Counted from the stretch's first letter, positions 19,630 to 32,282 are shown. The stretch: 64,000 nt of DNA from Gracilariopsis chorda (GCA_003194525.1 NBIV01000116.1:1-64000), one strand, 5' to 3'. Made by a program: numbers and translations. Notes: generated by a model not told the origin, from the sequence alone.

Positions 19630-20438
19630 GCGGATTGTGGAGAGCAGTGCCCCCCCTACGGACGAATTCACAAACACTATGATCAAGTGCACGGGACCGA
19701 TGAATCTCGCGCAGTGTTTTCTTTCGACTACCCAAGGGTGCACTGGCCTGCTGTAGAATGTCAATGTGGGTGCTGGGATGTGCGGGATACAGTGGCTTTG
19801 GGAAACAATGATTTGCGCAAAGTACAGTAGTTGCTTCAAGCAGCACGTCAGATGTTTCTCTTGTTCCTATAGCCCTTTGCACGTAAAAACGCTTGTAAAG
19901 ATAAGTGTGCGTGATAAACGCGATCAGTGTCATGGAAGATACGTACACTGCTGTGGGTACGAATAACAATATTAGCATATGCGAGAGAACCACACCGGAG
20001 AAAGAAGGTACGCGGCAACGATTCTGAGAACACGGTATTTCAAAAATGGCAGCAAAGCGGACAGCAAGAACAAATTAAACTCGTCCAAGGACTTTAAGGG
20101 ATTTCATTTCATTCTTTCGTTCTTCTCAGTTCTCTTGAAAGCTTCATGATATAATGGAAATTCTGGGTCTAGAATAACACATGATTCGACACGGTGGCAG
20201 TTATTCGTGGATCTGAACCCTTCAAGTCCTGCTCTGCTTTCAGCAAAGGTTTTCAAATGCTACATTTCTTCCGATGAGTATTCACTCAGAATGTTCATAA
20301 TCATGTAAAAGGCATTGGCATGTATTTGAAACAGTTTGTTTCGAATATTCCTGATATTCTGACTATCAAGCTCTACTCGCAGCTAGAGTCAATGAGAAGC
20401 AAAACAAACTCACTAATAGTGTCGTGACGTAGACGACA
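19630..20438. other. Intergenic DNA
   Basis: No supported gene. A 122-residue minus-strand frame at 19625-19993 overlaps the promoter of paralogue 2 and shows no family features. Confidence 0.4.
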
Positions 20439-20503
20439 GATTCAACCGGATTCAACCAGATGCAGTGCGATTCAAGAACTCAAACTGATTCAACGCGATT
20501 CAA
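20439..20503 (+). repeat. Cluster of GATTCAA motifs
   Basis: GATTCAA occurs at 20439, 20449, 20469, 20487 and 20497, spaced 10, 20, 18 and 10 bp apart, close to whole and double helical turns. A TATA box follows about 140 bp downstream. The arrangement looks like a binding-site array. Confidence 0.6.
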
Positions 20504-20641
20504 ACAAGAGTTTCACATGGTCTCGCTTGGGAAGCCATCACTGTAATAGAATAGAATTATGTGATTCACTGCTACGCACACCCACGCAGCTGAGTATGCG
20601 TGGTAGATAGTTTCTAGTTAACTATAGCGGCCGCCGAGCCC

Positions 20642-20648
20642 TATAAAA
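20642..20648 (+). promoter_or_regulatory. Orphan TATA box with GC-rich hairpin
   Basis: TATAAAA is followed by GGGGTCGGACCGGCCCC, a near-perfect GC-rich palindrome. An ATG at 20671 opens only nine codons. It could belong to a noncoding transcript or to the LTR of an unrecognised retroelement. Confidence 0.45.
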
Positions 20649-20699
20649 GGGGTCGGACCGGCCCCGTAAAATGAAGAGAGACCGTCAGGTGTCTGATTG

Positions 20700-21307
20700 A
20701 ACTTCCTCTACTCCCTTCTGACCAACAAATGGGCTTTGAGGCTCTGCGTCCTTCCGGAGCAGAGCTTGCCTTCACGGATTCAATACATGACGGGCCGGTC
20801 GCTCGTCTTCCCAATCTTCACACGACTTCAAATCACTGCTCATTTTGTAGTCAGCTGTCATCACTTGGCGCTTTTTCGGCATAGTATACACTGCTCTGCC
20901 TTGCGTGACATGATCATTGTAAAAAGCCATCCTTACCAGCACAAAGTCTTGACAAAACGTTTACTTCAAAATCAGTAGGAATTCTATGTGCTTGATGAGT
21001 GTCTAGGTTGTTGTATGCGGTGAAAGCCTATTCTATCTTCCACGTGCCCATTTTAGTGTCTTACTCAAAGGCTTGATTCCTGCCTTGTATTCCGTGTACA
21101 GGAATTCGCTTATGGACATCTGCGAGAGGCTGGAACACCAAAAGAGGCGAAGGGACGGGTCTCCTTGAAGACCGGAAAACTGTCAGCTCTGCACAAACAA
21201 TCATATCCGCGTTAATCCAGAACGGATATGACACCAATAAACAAAAACTTCTGAAAACACCGACGAAAAAACATCAGACCTTAGGTTATTTAAAACGTGT
21301 ACATGTA
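20700..21307. other. Unannotated stretch left of the Tigger element
   Basis: A 93-residue plus-strand frame at 20697-20978 lacks an ATG start and family features. Nothing else is visible. Confidence 0.35.
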
Positions 21308-23548
21308 GACGTTCAGCCCCTAATTCGACAACTGCAATAATTTTGGCGAAGCACCTCCATCAAAACGTAAACATCTCTGGCACCAATAGGGCTATCTCGG
21401 TTCTCATACAAGCATTTGATTTGCAACACAACCAACATTCAACCAGTTGCGTTACGACAGAAACAAAGCTTTACCACTCAAGAAAACAAAGCAACTAACA
21501 AACCGGCTCTCACAGCCCAAAAACCAAGTGTACCAAATAGTAACAACAAACATGCGCCCGTTGGCGCAACTGACCGTTCACATCACACCCGCGTCTGACT
21601 CTTCGTTGCAATCTGGAACTGCGACAACGCCGACGCGAACCAAAAGCGCAGTGCGCGCTTCGGCGCCCTACGCTCTAGCCATTTCTCAGCGGATGTGTAG
21701 CCTTTTCTTGCGGGTCTCTGCCAAACGATTGCGTCGTATGCTGCGCTGTGCAGCAAGCTCAATGAGACATTCAATGTCTTTCTTCGGTTCCTTGTAAGCA
21801 GCTGCTTGTCTTCTTGCCTTTTCTTTTCGTTCCTTCTTCTTAAGGTTTTCCGCACCTCTATGAAGAGTTTCAATAACCGCTGATGAAGTAACATGAGACC
21901 CACATTTGTATCAATTCGAACATGCCCGTTTTTCTGCACCACCGCATCGCGAAGCAGAGTACGATGCTGTCTTTTGAAGTGCGTTAAGATTTCATGCATG
22001 CTAACCTTTGAGTTTTCTGCTTTCCTTCCCATCGTCAGGTGTCTCTCTAAGAGTTCAATGTTTGGACCAAGAAGTTCATGGTCCCATATTCCGGTTTTGT
22101 GGAACCCGGATCGGATGTTTGTTGATGTGTGTGAGCTACAATAGGCGTTATGAATGCACTGTCCAATATCAAACGCATTCAGGAGTGTTTTCTGTCGTGC
22201 TGCTTTGTGGAGGTCACTTTGCAGAAATGACTTGTAGGAGCTGAAAACCGATGCGTCCAAGGGTTGGGTGGCATGGGAGGTGTGGGCAGGCAGAGAAATT
22301 ACAACAACGTTGTTGTCTTTGAAAAATTTCAAAGTTTGGTACTGAATGTGGGATCCATATCCATCGAGGAGAAGCATCAACTTTTGGTTGTTAACACAGA
22401 GATGCTTAGTTTCTTCGACGAACAGCTGGGCCAATTCGAACACAATATTGGTATCAACGCCGGGAGGGTTACGCTGAAAGAGGTAACAGGGTGGTAAGAC
22501 GGAGTGCAATGTTTTTGTTTTGCCACGAATGGTTCGATAGTGCGCAAGTATGCCGGGAAAGACTATCACGGGTTTATAAGCCTTTCCGCAGGCGCTTACA
22601 ACAGACATGACTGTAACGCGGTCCAGGTTTCCTTTTGTGGTCAACGCTTTCTGTAGAAGGCGCGAACCAGCCACTCCGAAACCTTTACGCCACCTCCGGC
22701 CCTTCAGTTTTTCAAACGATGCACCCGACTGGTCGGTGTTGAAGATGTACCTCGGCTCATGAATGTTGAACCGATTCATGGCGGCAGAGAGGCGAGCGAT
22801 ATGTTGTGCCAGGTTGTGTGGAGTCATTGCATTGACTCGTTTGTCCTCCACGAGATTAACCGGCAGCACTGCAAGATTGTTGCGTTGAGTGAAGCGAGCA
22901 ACCCAATTATTTGACGGTTTGTTGTTAACAAATGGAATTTGTCATTGACGTTGTACTGGTGACATGGATACATACTGTTGAACAAGATCTCGAACACCAT
23001 GCTTAGAGAGTGGTGTATTGTTCTCAGCATAATACTGTATTGCTTTTGCAATAGTTCTTTCTTCTTCAGCAGATAACACTGGAGGACTACCGCACAAAGT
23101 ACGGTAATTTGTATATCTGATTCATGAGTAGGCTGTCCGTTCGGATTTTGAGACACCCATGAGGCAAAGGCACGACGTACCTGCCCTACGGGGATGTTGT
23201 GCGTATTAGAAATGACTTTCCAAGATTGCTTGGTAGTAAAACGTTCGTATACTGCCGAACGTATAACCACATGTTGTGCGGCCATGGTGACGCTGGTAGA
23301 GCAGTGTTGCTCATGCCTCGTGACTACGACAAAGCGAATCTCGCCTAAATACCAGCTCTTGGATCAAGGAAAGCGCGCGCTTTTCAAAAACTAACTCAGG
23401 TTTGCGGATGGACGACTGGTTTGGACAGCAAACGAGATGCATTGCTTGCCGCTCGGAACATTTTGCATCATGAGGAAAGAATCCTTGCAAATTGAGAAAG
23501 AACGCCGTTGTCAGTTTTGGGTTTTTTTGTCGAATTAGGGGGTGAACG
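21308..23548 (-). mobile_element. Tigger/pogo-type DNA transposon
   Basis: Terminal inverted repeats at 21310-21331 and 23527-23548 match at 20 of 22 positions or better (left CGTTCAGCCCCTAATTCGAC then AA). TA dinucleotides lie at 21306-21307 and 23549-23550, as expected of Tc1/mariner-superfamily target duplications. The exact outer edge is uncertain by one or two bases. The 2.2-kb interval contains a single DDE transposase on the minus strand. Size, TIRs and transposase agree with a once-autonomous copy. Confidence 0.85.
21583..23285 (-). pseudogene. Tigger/pogo-like DDE transposase, intact catalytic part, broken N terminus
   Basis: The C-terminal 428-residue frame (21583-22869) is intact. 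It has the DDE signature: FNTDQSG (first Asp), LLLDGYGSH (second Asp) and LPAHTSHATQPLDASVF (third acidic position). The same frame continues upstream through the HTH linker (SNNWVARFTQRNNL) but meets TGA at 22942-22944. Upstream of that the frame encodes SAEEERTIAKAIQYYAEN and KHGVRDL, typical of the DNA-binding region. The first 60 residues, from the ATG at 23285 (AVYERFTTKQSWKVI), are in another frame. One stop and one frameshift therefore inactivate it, unless the frameshift is an unrecognised intron. The product would cut and paste elements at TA sites. Confidence 0.87.
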
Positions 23549-24078
23549 TATACCTAGAGCAGCAAGTATCCTTGATGTTCGCAGATTTCTGTTGTATTTC
23601 AAAGTAAAGGAAACTCTGGGGTAGATCTTTGCAATAACGGTTCCAATGGTACTGGATACTAACTCTCACACGGGCTCAATTTGGAGACGGGATCAATTTG
23701 GCAGAGCCAAATTCCGATCAAATCAATGGATATTCCAAGAGTACAAACGTTAGATAAGGTCGCAGATCTTTCCGAAAGTTTTACTTAACCTCCTGAGAAA
23801 AAAAGCTGAGTCCCGAGACTACAAACCTAACCATGGCTCTTTCAATGCGAAGAAAAATCACCAAACTGAAAGCCGATCACAAAAGGCGCCCGTAATTGCA
23901 ACAACGACTCCAAAAAAGGGCAAAACTACTTTCTGCTGATGAAACGGTGGCGGGCGTCGTAACCAACATCCTCGAAGCAGTAAGCTGTGAATTGCATACA
24001 GAACGCGATAAAAATGGACAGGTAAGAACATTTTAACACCTGCTCACCTGGACTGAGCATCATCTCGAGCAAACGCCT
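23549..24078. other. Spacer between two pogo-type elements
   Basis: No gene was recognised. An ATG at 23834 opens a short basic frame (RRKITKLKADHKRR) that could be the degraded start of the next transposase. Confidence 0.35.
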
Positions 24079-25160
24079 ATGCTTTTGTCCGCAGAAGAAA
24101 GACAGCTTTTACACCACGCCAGATATGTTGCTGAACGTACATGTACAATACCAAGGGTAGTAAAGTACGACACGCGATCAGTGATAGCGCAGGTTGCCAA
24201 ACATGGTGGACAGACCTATAAAAACGGCGTTCTTTCTGGTTACGCCTTGTGATCGTCTTGCTCACTGCGCTTAGAAGACCGAAAACATGAGGACAGTTGT
24301 GAACATAATTTCGAATGTCAAAGCAGATATGCCAAAAATGTTTACAAATCTCATATGGGTATGGAAAATAGATGAGACCGCCATTTTCACCTCCTATCAA
24401 TAATGCTACAGGGGGCTTAATGATGCAGCAAGCCGAAGGAACAGGGGCTGCAGAATGAAAATGATAGACACTGGGGAACATCTAACATCCGAAATTATCA
24501 TTTGTGCGGCAGAGCGCGTTGCATCCATGTGTCTAATCGCACAAGGCAAAGGCTTGGTCCAAAAGAGGACGAAGCCAACACCAGAACATGTCACATAGAA
24601 GCGTCCCGAGATTTACAAGTGGTTGCGCGAACAGAAATGGATTGCTAAAAGGCACTGAAGTTTTGTGCAACGCAAGTGGGTCTATAACGAAAGACGTTCT
24701 CCCAAATTCTAATGAACACTTCAATAATTTCGCAAGAAAGTTTCTGCTACACGATAAGAAGCTTTTGCTGTATATCGACTGTCACAGTTCACGGAAGGAC
24801 ACAGAATGGAATGTTCCAGCCGTTATGAAGAGTATTGAAGTTATTTAACGTCCTGCGAACACATCACCTTGACAGAGAGCAAGGAGTCCGATGACTCGAG
24901 AGTTTACGAAGGAGGAGGAGGTGGCGAGGTATCTATGTATGGAGCCCTGCCGGCGTCGGCTTCGGCTGCTGGCAACGTGTGACAACACTGCAAACACATC
25001 ACCTTTTCTCCAACCTTGCGACGATCGCATAAATAAAGTATTCAAGGATAATGTTAGAAATGTTCTGGACATTTTTTTGTACACTGCAGTTCATCTAAAT
25101 GCCAATATATCTGTCACGATAAAACTAGTGCCCGCAGCATTTTGGTCCCTCAATGCAAGA
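24079..25160 (+). pseudogene. Decayed pogo-like DDE transposase, second copy
   Basis: The first piece (24079-24252) encodes LLSAEERQLLHHARYVAE, resembling the HTH region of pogo-type transposases. Later pieces carry LLLYIDCHSSR (second Asp block) near 24760-24800 and ANTSPFLQPCDDRINKVFKDN near 24990-25055, the third catalytic block. Stops and frameshifts separate them. A 135-bp insertion interrupts the last two blocks. It is not a close copy of the Tigger transposase at 21583. Confidence 0.65.
24856..25005 (+). repeat. 135-bp insertion flanked by a 13-bp direct repeat
   Basis: AACACATCACCTT occurs at 24858-24870 and 24993-25005, exactly where the transposase frame breaks between the residues before and after its third catalytic block. 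The intervening DNA starts GACAGAGAGC. The geometry looks like an insertion with target duplication; a slipped duplication is less likely, as the insert does not otherwise repeat its flank. Confidence 0.6.
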
Positions 25161-26639
25161 ATTTTAGTGTAAAGCTTTTTGAACTGCGGATTGTATCCAT
25201 TGGTCACCGAAAAGATTAGAAGCTTCTCGACAACGCCGTATACCAAACCTGCAACTAACGCTAAAATATCCCTAACCGCCCAAAGAAGCACACGCATTGC
25301 GAAAAATGTCGTTGGGAAGAAGGTCAAAAATACTGCTTGCAGCATTGAAAATTCAGCTAATTATTTGTGCCTAATAGATACCCAGCTCCAGAAAAACAAT
25401 TCTGCAAAAAGCGGTATATGGCGTCCAGGACTTTTGATTATACCTGTGATATAACCAATAATAAATCACCTACATGCAGAGTAATTACTGTTAGATACAC
25501 GTGTCTGGATGTGCAACAAGGGCTAGCCCCGAAATTTGAAGAATAGGTAACCAAATGAGAGCGGCAGCACAAATTTAATAGGGAATCAAAACATCCAGGC
25601 GGGCTGATCGTAAAAAATTAGTAGTATTGGACATACGGCGCACACGGTTCATAGAGTCTGACTTGTCTTAAATAAACCAGGAAATTGACTGTAGTATCAA
25701 ACTCGTTTCAAATATAGCCAACAGGCACACAATTTTACCATTCCTGGTAAGGAAGGGCTACATCTTCCTCAAAGGGGAGTGAGCCTTCAAGTTAGGTGCA
25801 TAAAAAGCAAATTGGGGTAGTAGAAATCACATCTCAAGGCTTTTGGCGCGTCGTCCTCACAGACGGTGGTCTTAGAGACAGAGCCTTCTGTTTCAATTGC
25901 CACGCAATGCGCAATTTCCGAAGACGATGTAAGCAGTACTCACAGAGAAATGGTTCGAAACATTCACAGAAAGAACGTCAGCAGTATATAGTATATACGA
26001 ACCTACAAACAAGAACAGCAAACAAACACATGGCAGTCCAAGGAAGTGCAATAAGCGGTAGTGGCCTCAGTGGCGGTAGAAAAAAAAATTAACCAGACGC
26101 GATACACCAAATGATCCCTGTACAGCGTCGACAAGCTGTCCTCGGAAGGATACAAAAAGCAATAAACAGTTATAATGCAAATCGTCACGAGGAACCGTGC
26201 TTGCAGGTGATACGCGCCCCCAATGAAATACAATAATGGAACCGAGTCTTTGCTAATCTACTTATGGAGTTGTAACCGTACGAATACAAGTTTATATGGA
26301 ACCCAAGTTGGCCGTCTTTAGTTTGCCTCCCGATGAAGAGGTCTCTCGTCCCTATTTAGGATTCAATAGAACGAACTGAAATTATTGAAAAAATAGATGT
26401 ACAGGGACTGAGATCCATGAATTTAGAGGTCTTTCTGTCACCGAAAGCAAACTTAACCAACTAATCAAAGCTCCAAAATCGTAGCCAACAACGCCCCACG
26501 CGTACTACGCGTCGCGCTTGTTCAGGGCCGACTATACCCAGCTCATTGGATTTCCAACCCACCATGGGAGCCATCAATATGCCATCATTTGTAGGGGAAA
26601 GGGTCATAACATGAGCTTCTCCAGTGGAAGTAGGACCAA
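25161..26639. other. Unannotated stretch
   Basis: Only short open frames without family features are present. Near 26490-26640 ACGCGTACTACGCGT and similar palindromes suggest retrotransposon-derived DNA, but I could not assign it. Confidence 0.35.
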
Positions 26640-26910
26640 CCTAATATGAAGAGGGTAACTACTCACTTAGCCCAAGGCGTTGCTCCACAGTGCACTCCGC
26701 TACGCGGCATATGCTGGAGCCGGCCCTAATGACATGGCCCTTGCCAAAGTAGTGGAGTGTCAGTAGCCATCTAAAACAATTAAGCAAACTAGTACTATAT
26801 TTGGTTAGCCACTCTAACCCACGCAGACCACTAACCAACTGGTACAGCACGAACCCGTGCCTCCTTGCTGGTCTGAGCTCACTGTACCACAATCTGCACT
26901 CCAACATACA
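26640..26910 (-). repeat. Family C LTR fragment
   Basis: The reverse complement aligns with the family C LTRs near 29420-29600 and 51180-51350. Shared blocks are GCTGTACCAG, GGGTTAGAGTGGCTAAC, TAGATGG-TA-TGACACTCC and GGCCATG. It is diverged and incomplete, and its orientation is opposite to the main family C element. Confidence 0.65.
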
Positions 26911-28400
26911 AAAATGCCCTCTTGGCTAGACGCTATGAGCCATTGGCGGTACCTTTTTGTTTGCAGTTAAGCGCGCGCGTCGACTCAGCGTGCAGAGTAG
27001 TACATTCGATAATCCACTCTTCGGTCGGCAGCGCATCATTCTTGCTGTTGACTTCAATCGGAGGGTTGGAATCTCACTTTTTCCCTCCAGATTCCCATTT
27101 GGTTGCGCTTATTGGTCTCTGTAACCCTTTTGTTTGCGCTCATTACGCTTGGGTCTCCATCCCCGTGAGGTAGAGATATCTTTGGTCGGCACTTTCCATT
27201 GCTCAGCCGATAACTTGCATTTCCGCCATCGGTCTTGGGGGTGGAGCTCCCGATCTACCTTCCATTTAGTACCTGGCGTTAACATTGGTCAACTTCGTTG
27301 GTCTACTTAATGTTTCTATGGGTCGCTCTCTTGTCACGTTGATTTTCGCTGGTCGACTTGCGATTGGCCTATGCTGTTCCGTCACGTCATACGTACGCTC
27401 GAGGAGGTGGAGGCTTTTTTTGGTGTTGAGGTGGCGCCCCCTCTGCATAACGTTCCTACCGCACCCTCACAGAGTATTGCCACCGAGGAGGGTAGTCGGA
27501 GTGACCATTCACATCTTTCCTGCCGGACAGAACCACGTAATACTCTGCGACATATTATCCTTGCTTCGTAATCACTCACCGATGGCATGAAATCAAAAGA
27601 TATGAATTTTTCTAGAAGTCATGGATGTGTCACCTGACTCTCATAAAACCGCTTTGGACGGTTCTTCAGGGTTTCACACAGGACCAACCTGTTTGGCGCT
27701 AGCGATAAGCTTTCACTCTCGCATTGACCCCTACAGCGATATAGACAGATGGGTCACTCGCTCTGATATTCCATGATTGACTGCGAGTACATAGCAGCGG
27801 TTGCGGACTGGCCCTGGCCACCGGTGTTTCTCTCAGGATAACTACCCCAACCCGATACCGGTTGTGGGTGCCTGGCACATTGCTCCGGCTGCCATCTCTC
27901 CTACTGGTCAACCGACTCCTCGTCCTTTTCTTGTTGGTGAGTTATTTTGTTGCCAAGGTAATTATGGGACAGCCCTGGAGGACATTGATCCCCGTATCTT
28001 TGATTACACACACTGACCTATTTCTACCAACTCTGATGAGGCTCCCTACGAGTACCGTTGACCCTTCTCGGGCACTTACTTCACGTACAAACGTTCGGGT
28101 TGCGAGCGACTCCCCCAAATCACCACCTAGATGGCTCCCACACCCCTTATTTTAGGAATCTTCTCCTAAACCATTCGTCGCTAATCGATTCCAAACAACG
28201 CTGCACCCCATTTTCATACGTTATCCTTACATTGATTCTGTCAGACGTTTCCTCCGTCCAACTGGGGCCTTGCAAAGCTCCCAAGAGGTGTAATACGTCC
28301 GCCGAATGGTCCGGGCCCTATATGATATAGATCCCAAGAACTTCGCCGTACGGCAAAACTTCAACAGGTAATTTTAGTAGAATAATAGGTCTTACGATCA
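26911..28400. other. Probable retrotransposon-derived noncoding DNA
   Basis: Many TTGGTC and CGGTC motifs recur at short spacing, and short palindromes are frequent, resembling the noncoding parts of families A and C. No coding domain was recognised. It may be the 3' noncoding region attached to the LTR fragment at 26640-26910. Confidence 0.35.
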
Positions 28401-29060
28401 ACTGGAGTAGTATGCCACTGAACGTAGAAGTGACAGAGCGCCAGCCACTGACCTGACAGACCAGTGTTGTCTTTTTGTGACACGAGCACCAATTGGCAGC
28501 GAAGCGCAATGAACGGACGCTATCTCAAGTCTTTACAGGTCTGGAGAATGGTAGTGGTTGCTTGGAGGGCTTTGGGGTAGTAGTGGCTGTATTTGGCTGC
28601 ATAAAGACGGCGATGGTGTTCGCCTTGACTCTCCGAATATTGGCGGCACCCAAGGAACCCCATATGGCTGCAGATGTGCTCTGAACCCCAGTAACTATCA
28701 AACATTTTAAATAAAACTTCACACATAATAACAAGTATGGCCACAGTTCTTTTGGCACTGGCACTGTCTAGTGTTATCCCTTTTCTTGGCACAAATCTTG
28801 ATCACGTAAGAATCTTTGGCCAGCAATGTCATGACCACCTCTGCCATCCCGGACCCATGGTTACTACTTCCCCAACATGCCAAATTTTCATTCTCCTACA
28901 GACCCCTCTCCATAAGTTCGATCGCCCCAGTGGATCTCCTTGACCAAAGGCCTTCGCTTTCTCTTACTCCTATTTTGATTCGGGTACTTCTGCCACTCCC
29001 CTGTGCTCTACGTCTCACAGTCCGCCTTCCGTTCGGTACGGGTTCCATTCGTACAGCACC
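28400..29060 (-). repeat. Family E LTR fragment
   Basis: It aligns in the same orientation with 59700-60110. Shared blocks include GCTATCTCAA, TGGCTGCA, CCCTCTGA-like text, ACATAATAA, TATGGCCA, GGCACTG and ACTACTTCCCCAAC. The left limit is uncertain. It lies just upstream of family C's 5' LTR. Confidence 0.6.
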
Positions 29061-29329
29061 GTCCAGAGATCAACATTGAAGTTTTGACGATATCTCATTT
29101 GGTCTTATGTGTCCATCGGAAGCTTTTAACCAGTGCGGGTGCCACATGCCCTTCAGGAGCAACGTGACCTTATTGGTTGCAGTAAACCATATCGAACTTT
29201 CCGTCTGGGCTGTAAGCATATACCAAATATCCTAGCCATAGGTCCTTAGTTTGTCCTTTTTCGGTAGAACTCATACCTGGTGGTCATCATCGCTCTAGCC
29301 TCATTCTCCCTGAAATCCGCTTCCCCGAC

Positions 29330-29937
29330 CTGCTTTAGGCTCAAAGTCCATCTAGACCCACTTGCACCGCCGGTACACTCATGGGACCTGTAATACATTA
29401 AGATCTTAGCAAGTGTGCGGTGCATCGCGCGCTGTACCAGTAGGTTTGTGTGCCATGTGGGTAGAGTGGCTAACTAACTAGAACACTTATTTATTAGTAA
29501 ATTTAGATAGGTAGTGACACTCCGCTACTCTGGCGTGAGGCCATGCCACGAGTGCCGGCCTATACGTGAGACACGCAGCAGAGTGTACCTGAGGTTAAGC
29601 CTCACTCACCCTTGAGGTGGGTACAGCGATCCCTCGCCAAGATTTGTAAAGGTAAGCACCTCTTGGCTAAGTGTGATACCATTTGGTTTCTACAGTCAAT
29701 CTTTTGGTTTAGCTAAAACTATTCAGGTTCTGCTAGGCCGTGTGCGCCGTAGGACGTAAACTACCGATTTTGTACGGTCAGCCCGGCTGGCTATCTCGCG
29801 CCCCTAGTGGTTTGGTGCTGTCAACCCCATCCGGCTACATAACTTCCACCATTCAGGTTGATCCCTCGCCGCGCTCCCAAAAAAGGACATCCAGATGGAC
29901 TACCCAGCTGGAAATCGACACCCAACTGGTTGTACCA
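29330..29937 (+). repeat. 5' LTR of family C
   Basis: It aligns with the right copy near 51100-51685 through GTGGCTAACTAA, TAGATAGGTAGTGA-ACT, CCTTGAGGT-GGT and CTAGTGGTTTGGTGCTG, ending TTGTACCA. The 3' boundary (CA at 29937) is firm; the 5' boundary is approximate because similarity fades upstream. TGTGCCA at 29449 is the alternative start. Confidence 0.72.
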
Positions 29938-29942
29938 TATTT

Positions 29943-29962
29943 TGTTCTCCCAACCTAGAATC
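29943..29962 (+). promoter_or_regulatory. Primer-binding site of family C
   Basis: TGTTCTCCCAACCTAGAATC lies five bases after the LTR. It differs from the family A site at four positions at most and carries the same inferred tRNA-Tyr-like complement. Confidence 0.72.
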
Positions 29963-30162
29963 TGTAACTTTACCTATTGGTTCTGGAAAGAAGAGTTTGG
30001 AAGGAAGTGTATTTTGGAACACCGTTTGGTTTTGGTTATCACTAAAAAGCGATTGAGTCAAACATCAGTTTACCAATTGGATGTGCCACAACAGACCACA
30101 CGGTTCCGAGGTGCACCGAGCCGAAGAACGGGCGGGGGCACATCCCGATTTGTCGAGCCAAC

Positions 30163-32226
30163 AATGGACAACCTGGAGGAACTATTACGAACAACTACCA
30201 TACGGGCCTATGCTGACGACAAGGAGCAAACGGCGGAGGGTGCCGCTGCCCCAGTAACCAATGTCTTAGAGACAGCGTCCCCAGTGGGGCCGAGGTTCAG
30301 TACCACATCCGAACAAATTGTAGAGAACAAGGATGAAGACAAAGCTAAGGTGGTGATACTCATGTTGGATTTGGATAGAACTACCATGATGGGGATTGAA
30401 CGAGGTACGCAAGAGCTCACCCATCAAGAACCAGCTTTGGTTTTTCAATTCTTTGAGCAGGAGGCTCGGAGATATGTAGACCAATTAGTGCAGGAGTCCC
30501 TGCATAAACGCCAACAGGTGGCCCCGCAAAGCCCTCGAACCGTCCGGGTATTGACACTAACCAGTCAAGGTAAATCATAGGTGTTTTCGGTAGCGGAGGC
30601 TATCCAGCCTTCCCTTGCTATAAACCAAACTGGTGAAGAGCTTCCCGACCCATTTCTGAAACGCACGGGCCTTCAGGTAGACGAAGAGCTGGGGATATTT
30701 ACCTTCCGTAACCCACTGTTAGAGCCAAGCAGGGCCCTATGGAGGAAAACCTGGTGGTGTTGGTTCGTCGAGTGCGAAGGATGAGTGGCAACGGAGACAA
30801 AAAAGAATGAAAGAGACCAATAGGAGAAGCAGAAATGGCCATGGGTCGGACTCTGAGTCCTGGGACTCCAGCACCGATACGGAGTCATCTTAGTATGAAA
30901 GGCACCGTAAAAGTACGACAAAGAGGAAGAAAAAACGCCGTTGGAACGTGAAGAAGAACCATAAAGGTAAACCCAAACAGTATGACTCATCCGATGACAA
31001 TGAGTACGAAATGGATTCCGAGCTAGAGGTAATCTGGCCGTGGTTCGATCTGTGTATAGAGCACTGCGTATACGTATTCTCTCTAGGCGAGGTGGATCAT
31101 GAATGATTCAGTAGCGACGTAGCATCGGCTGAACTCAGGTATGAGAGGGCTCTTGGGAATTTTGGGTGACATTCGACGTGAATTATATTTCAAATTTTTA
31201 GAACCTTCGTGGGGCATTTCTGTGGCATCTGTTATAGATGGACGCGTGGTAAGCGTACGGATTTTATTCATGGCAGGCATGATTCACACGTCTCGTATCG
31301 CGCCGTGGCGGGCCAAACCGCTCAGTGACATAAACGTGTGGACCACATGTGTGGCACACTGGAGTAGTAGTATTCGTAGTTTTACTATGGCCCCAAAGTA
31401 CTTAAGGGAGGATTGCCCTACCGTCTCACTCTGAAGTAAAGCTAAGCTGCGACTCGGCTCTGAGGTTATTGACTGCGCAAAGAACCGACATAAGGTCGTA
31501 GATGCAAAATCATTTCGTGACAGACCAAAAGATGGATAATAACGGGCTCTTGCAGTATGCTCAAGCACGTGGAGACACTCACCCACTGCGTCGAGGACAG
31601 CCCAGCGCGGTTATCAAGCCTGACAAGGATATACCGAAACGGGATATCGCAGAGGTCGATTAGTTGTCATCCTCCGATGCCATGGAGCACGATGTCACAC
31701 CGGTTGGATCTTATACCCATTGGGTACACACCGGATCTGTCTCCGCACCGTTTTCTCAATCATCCAGCTGGACGTCCACAATGGCAGCCTCATCCCCTAC
31801 GGTATCAACGCCAGTCACACAGGTGTCCATCCCCGACCAACAGATACTCGAGATAAAATATTTTGGTACGCCAACACCACAGATATAGCTTTTTTCGTAC
31901 CATACGGCACGCGTCCGACCCATGGACCAAACGCCGGTACGTGGAACATGAATGGCTCTGAGAGATCCAACCAATAGGAATCTTCTTTGTTGGTTTTGTC
32001 TATCACCTCACCACTTCGTTACGACATGTCTGAGTATCATCCCTCAGGTTCTGGCCACACTTTCGAGGGGCGTCAGGAGAACCATCAAGTAGTATTTGGG
32101 CAAGCGGGTGGAAACCGACAGGTTCAGGACAAGTCGTCCCCTCGAAACCAACAGGTTAATCTATTGACCGGTACGGATTCGGCAACCAAAGCCGATACTG
32201 CACCATCCCAGGCGGAAAATGCCTAA
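30163..32226 (+). pseudogene. Gag of family C, broken
   Basis: The first frame (from ATG 30163 to 30580) encodes an acidic N-terminal region with heptad-like spacing. In another frame, 30810-31010 encodes a Ser/Asp stretch followed by KRKKKRRWNVKKNHKGK and DSSDDNEYEMDSE, matching the basic/serine tract of family A Gag. The capsid region follows in several frames with stops. A copy of 31050-31480 recurs at 60160-60590. It is nonfunctional. Confidence 0.72.
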
Positions 32227-32282
32227 AGCTCGTGCCACAGTCCACTCCCAGCCGGTCTCATTTGGAAGGCTAACCTGCAATA

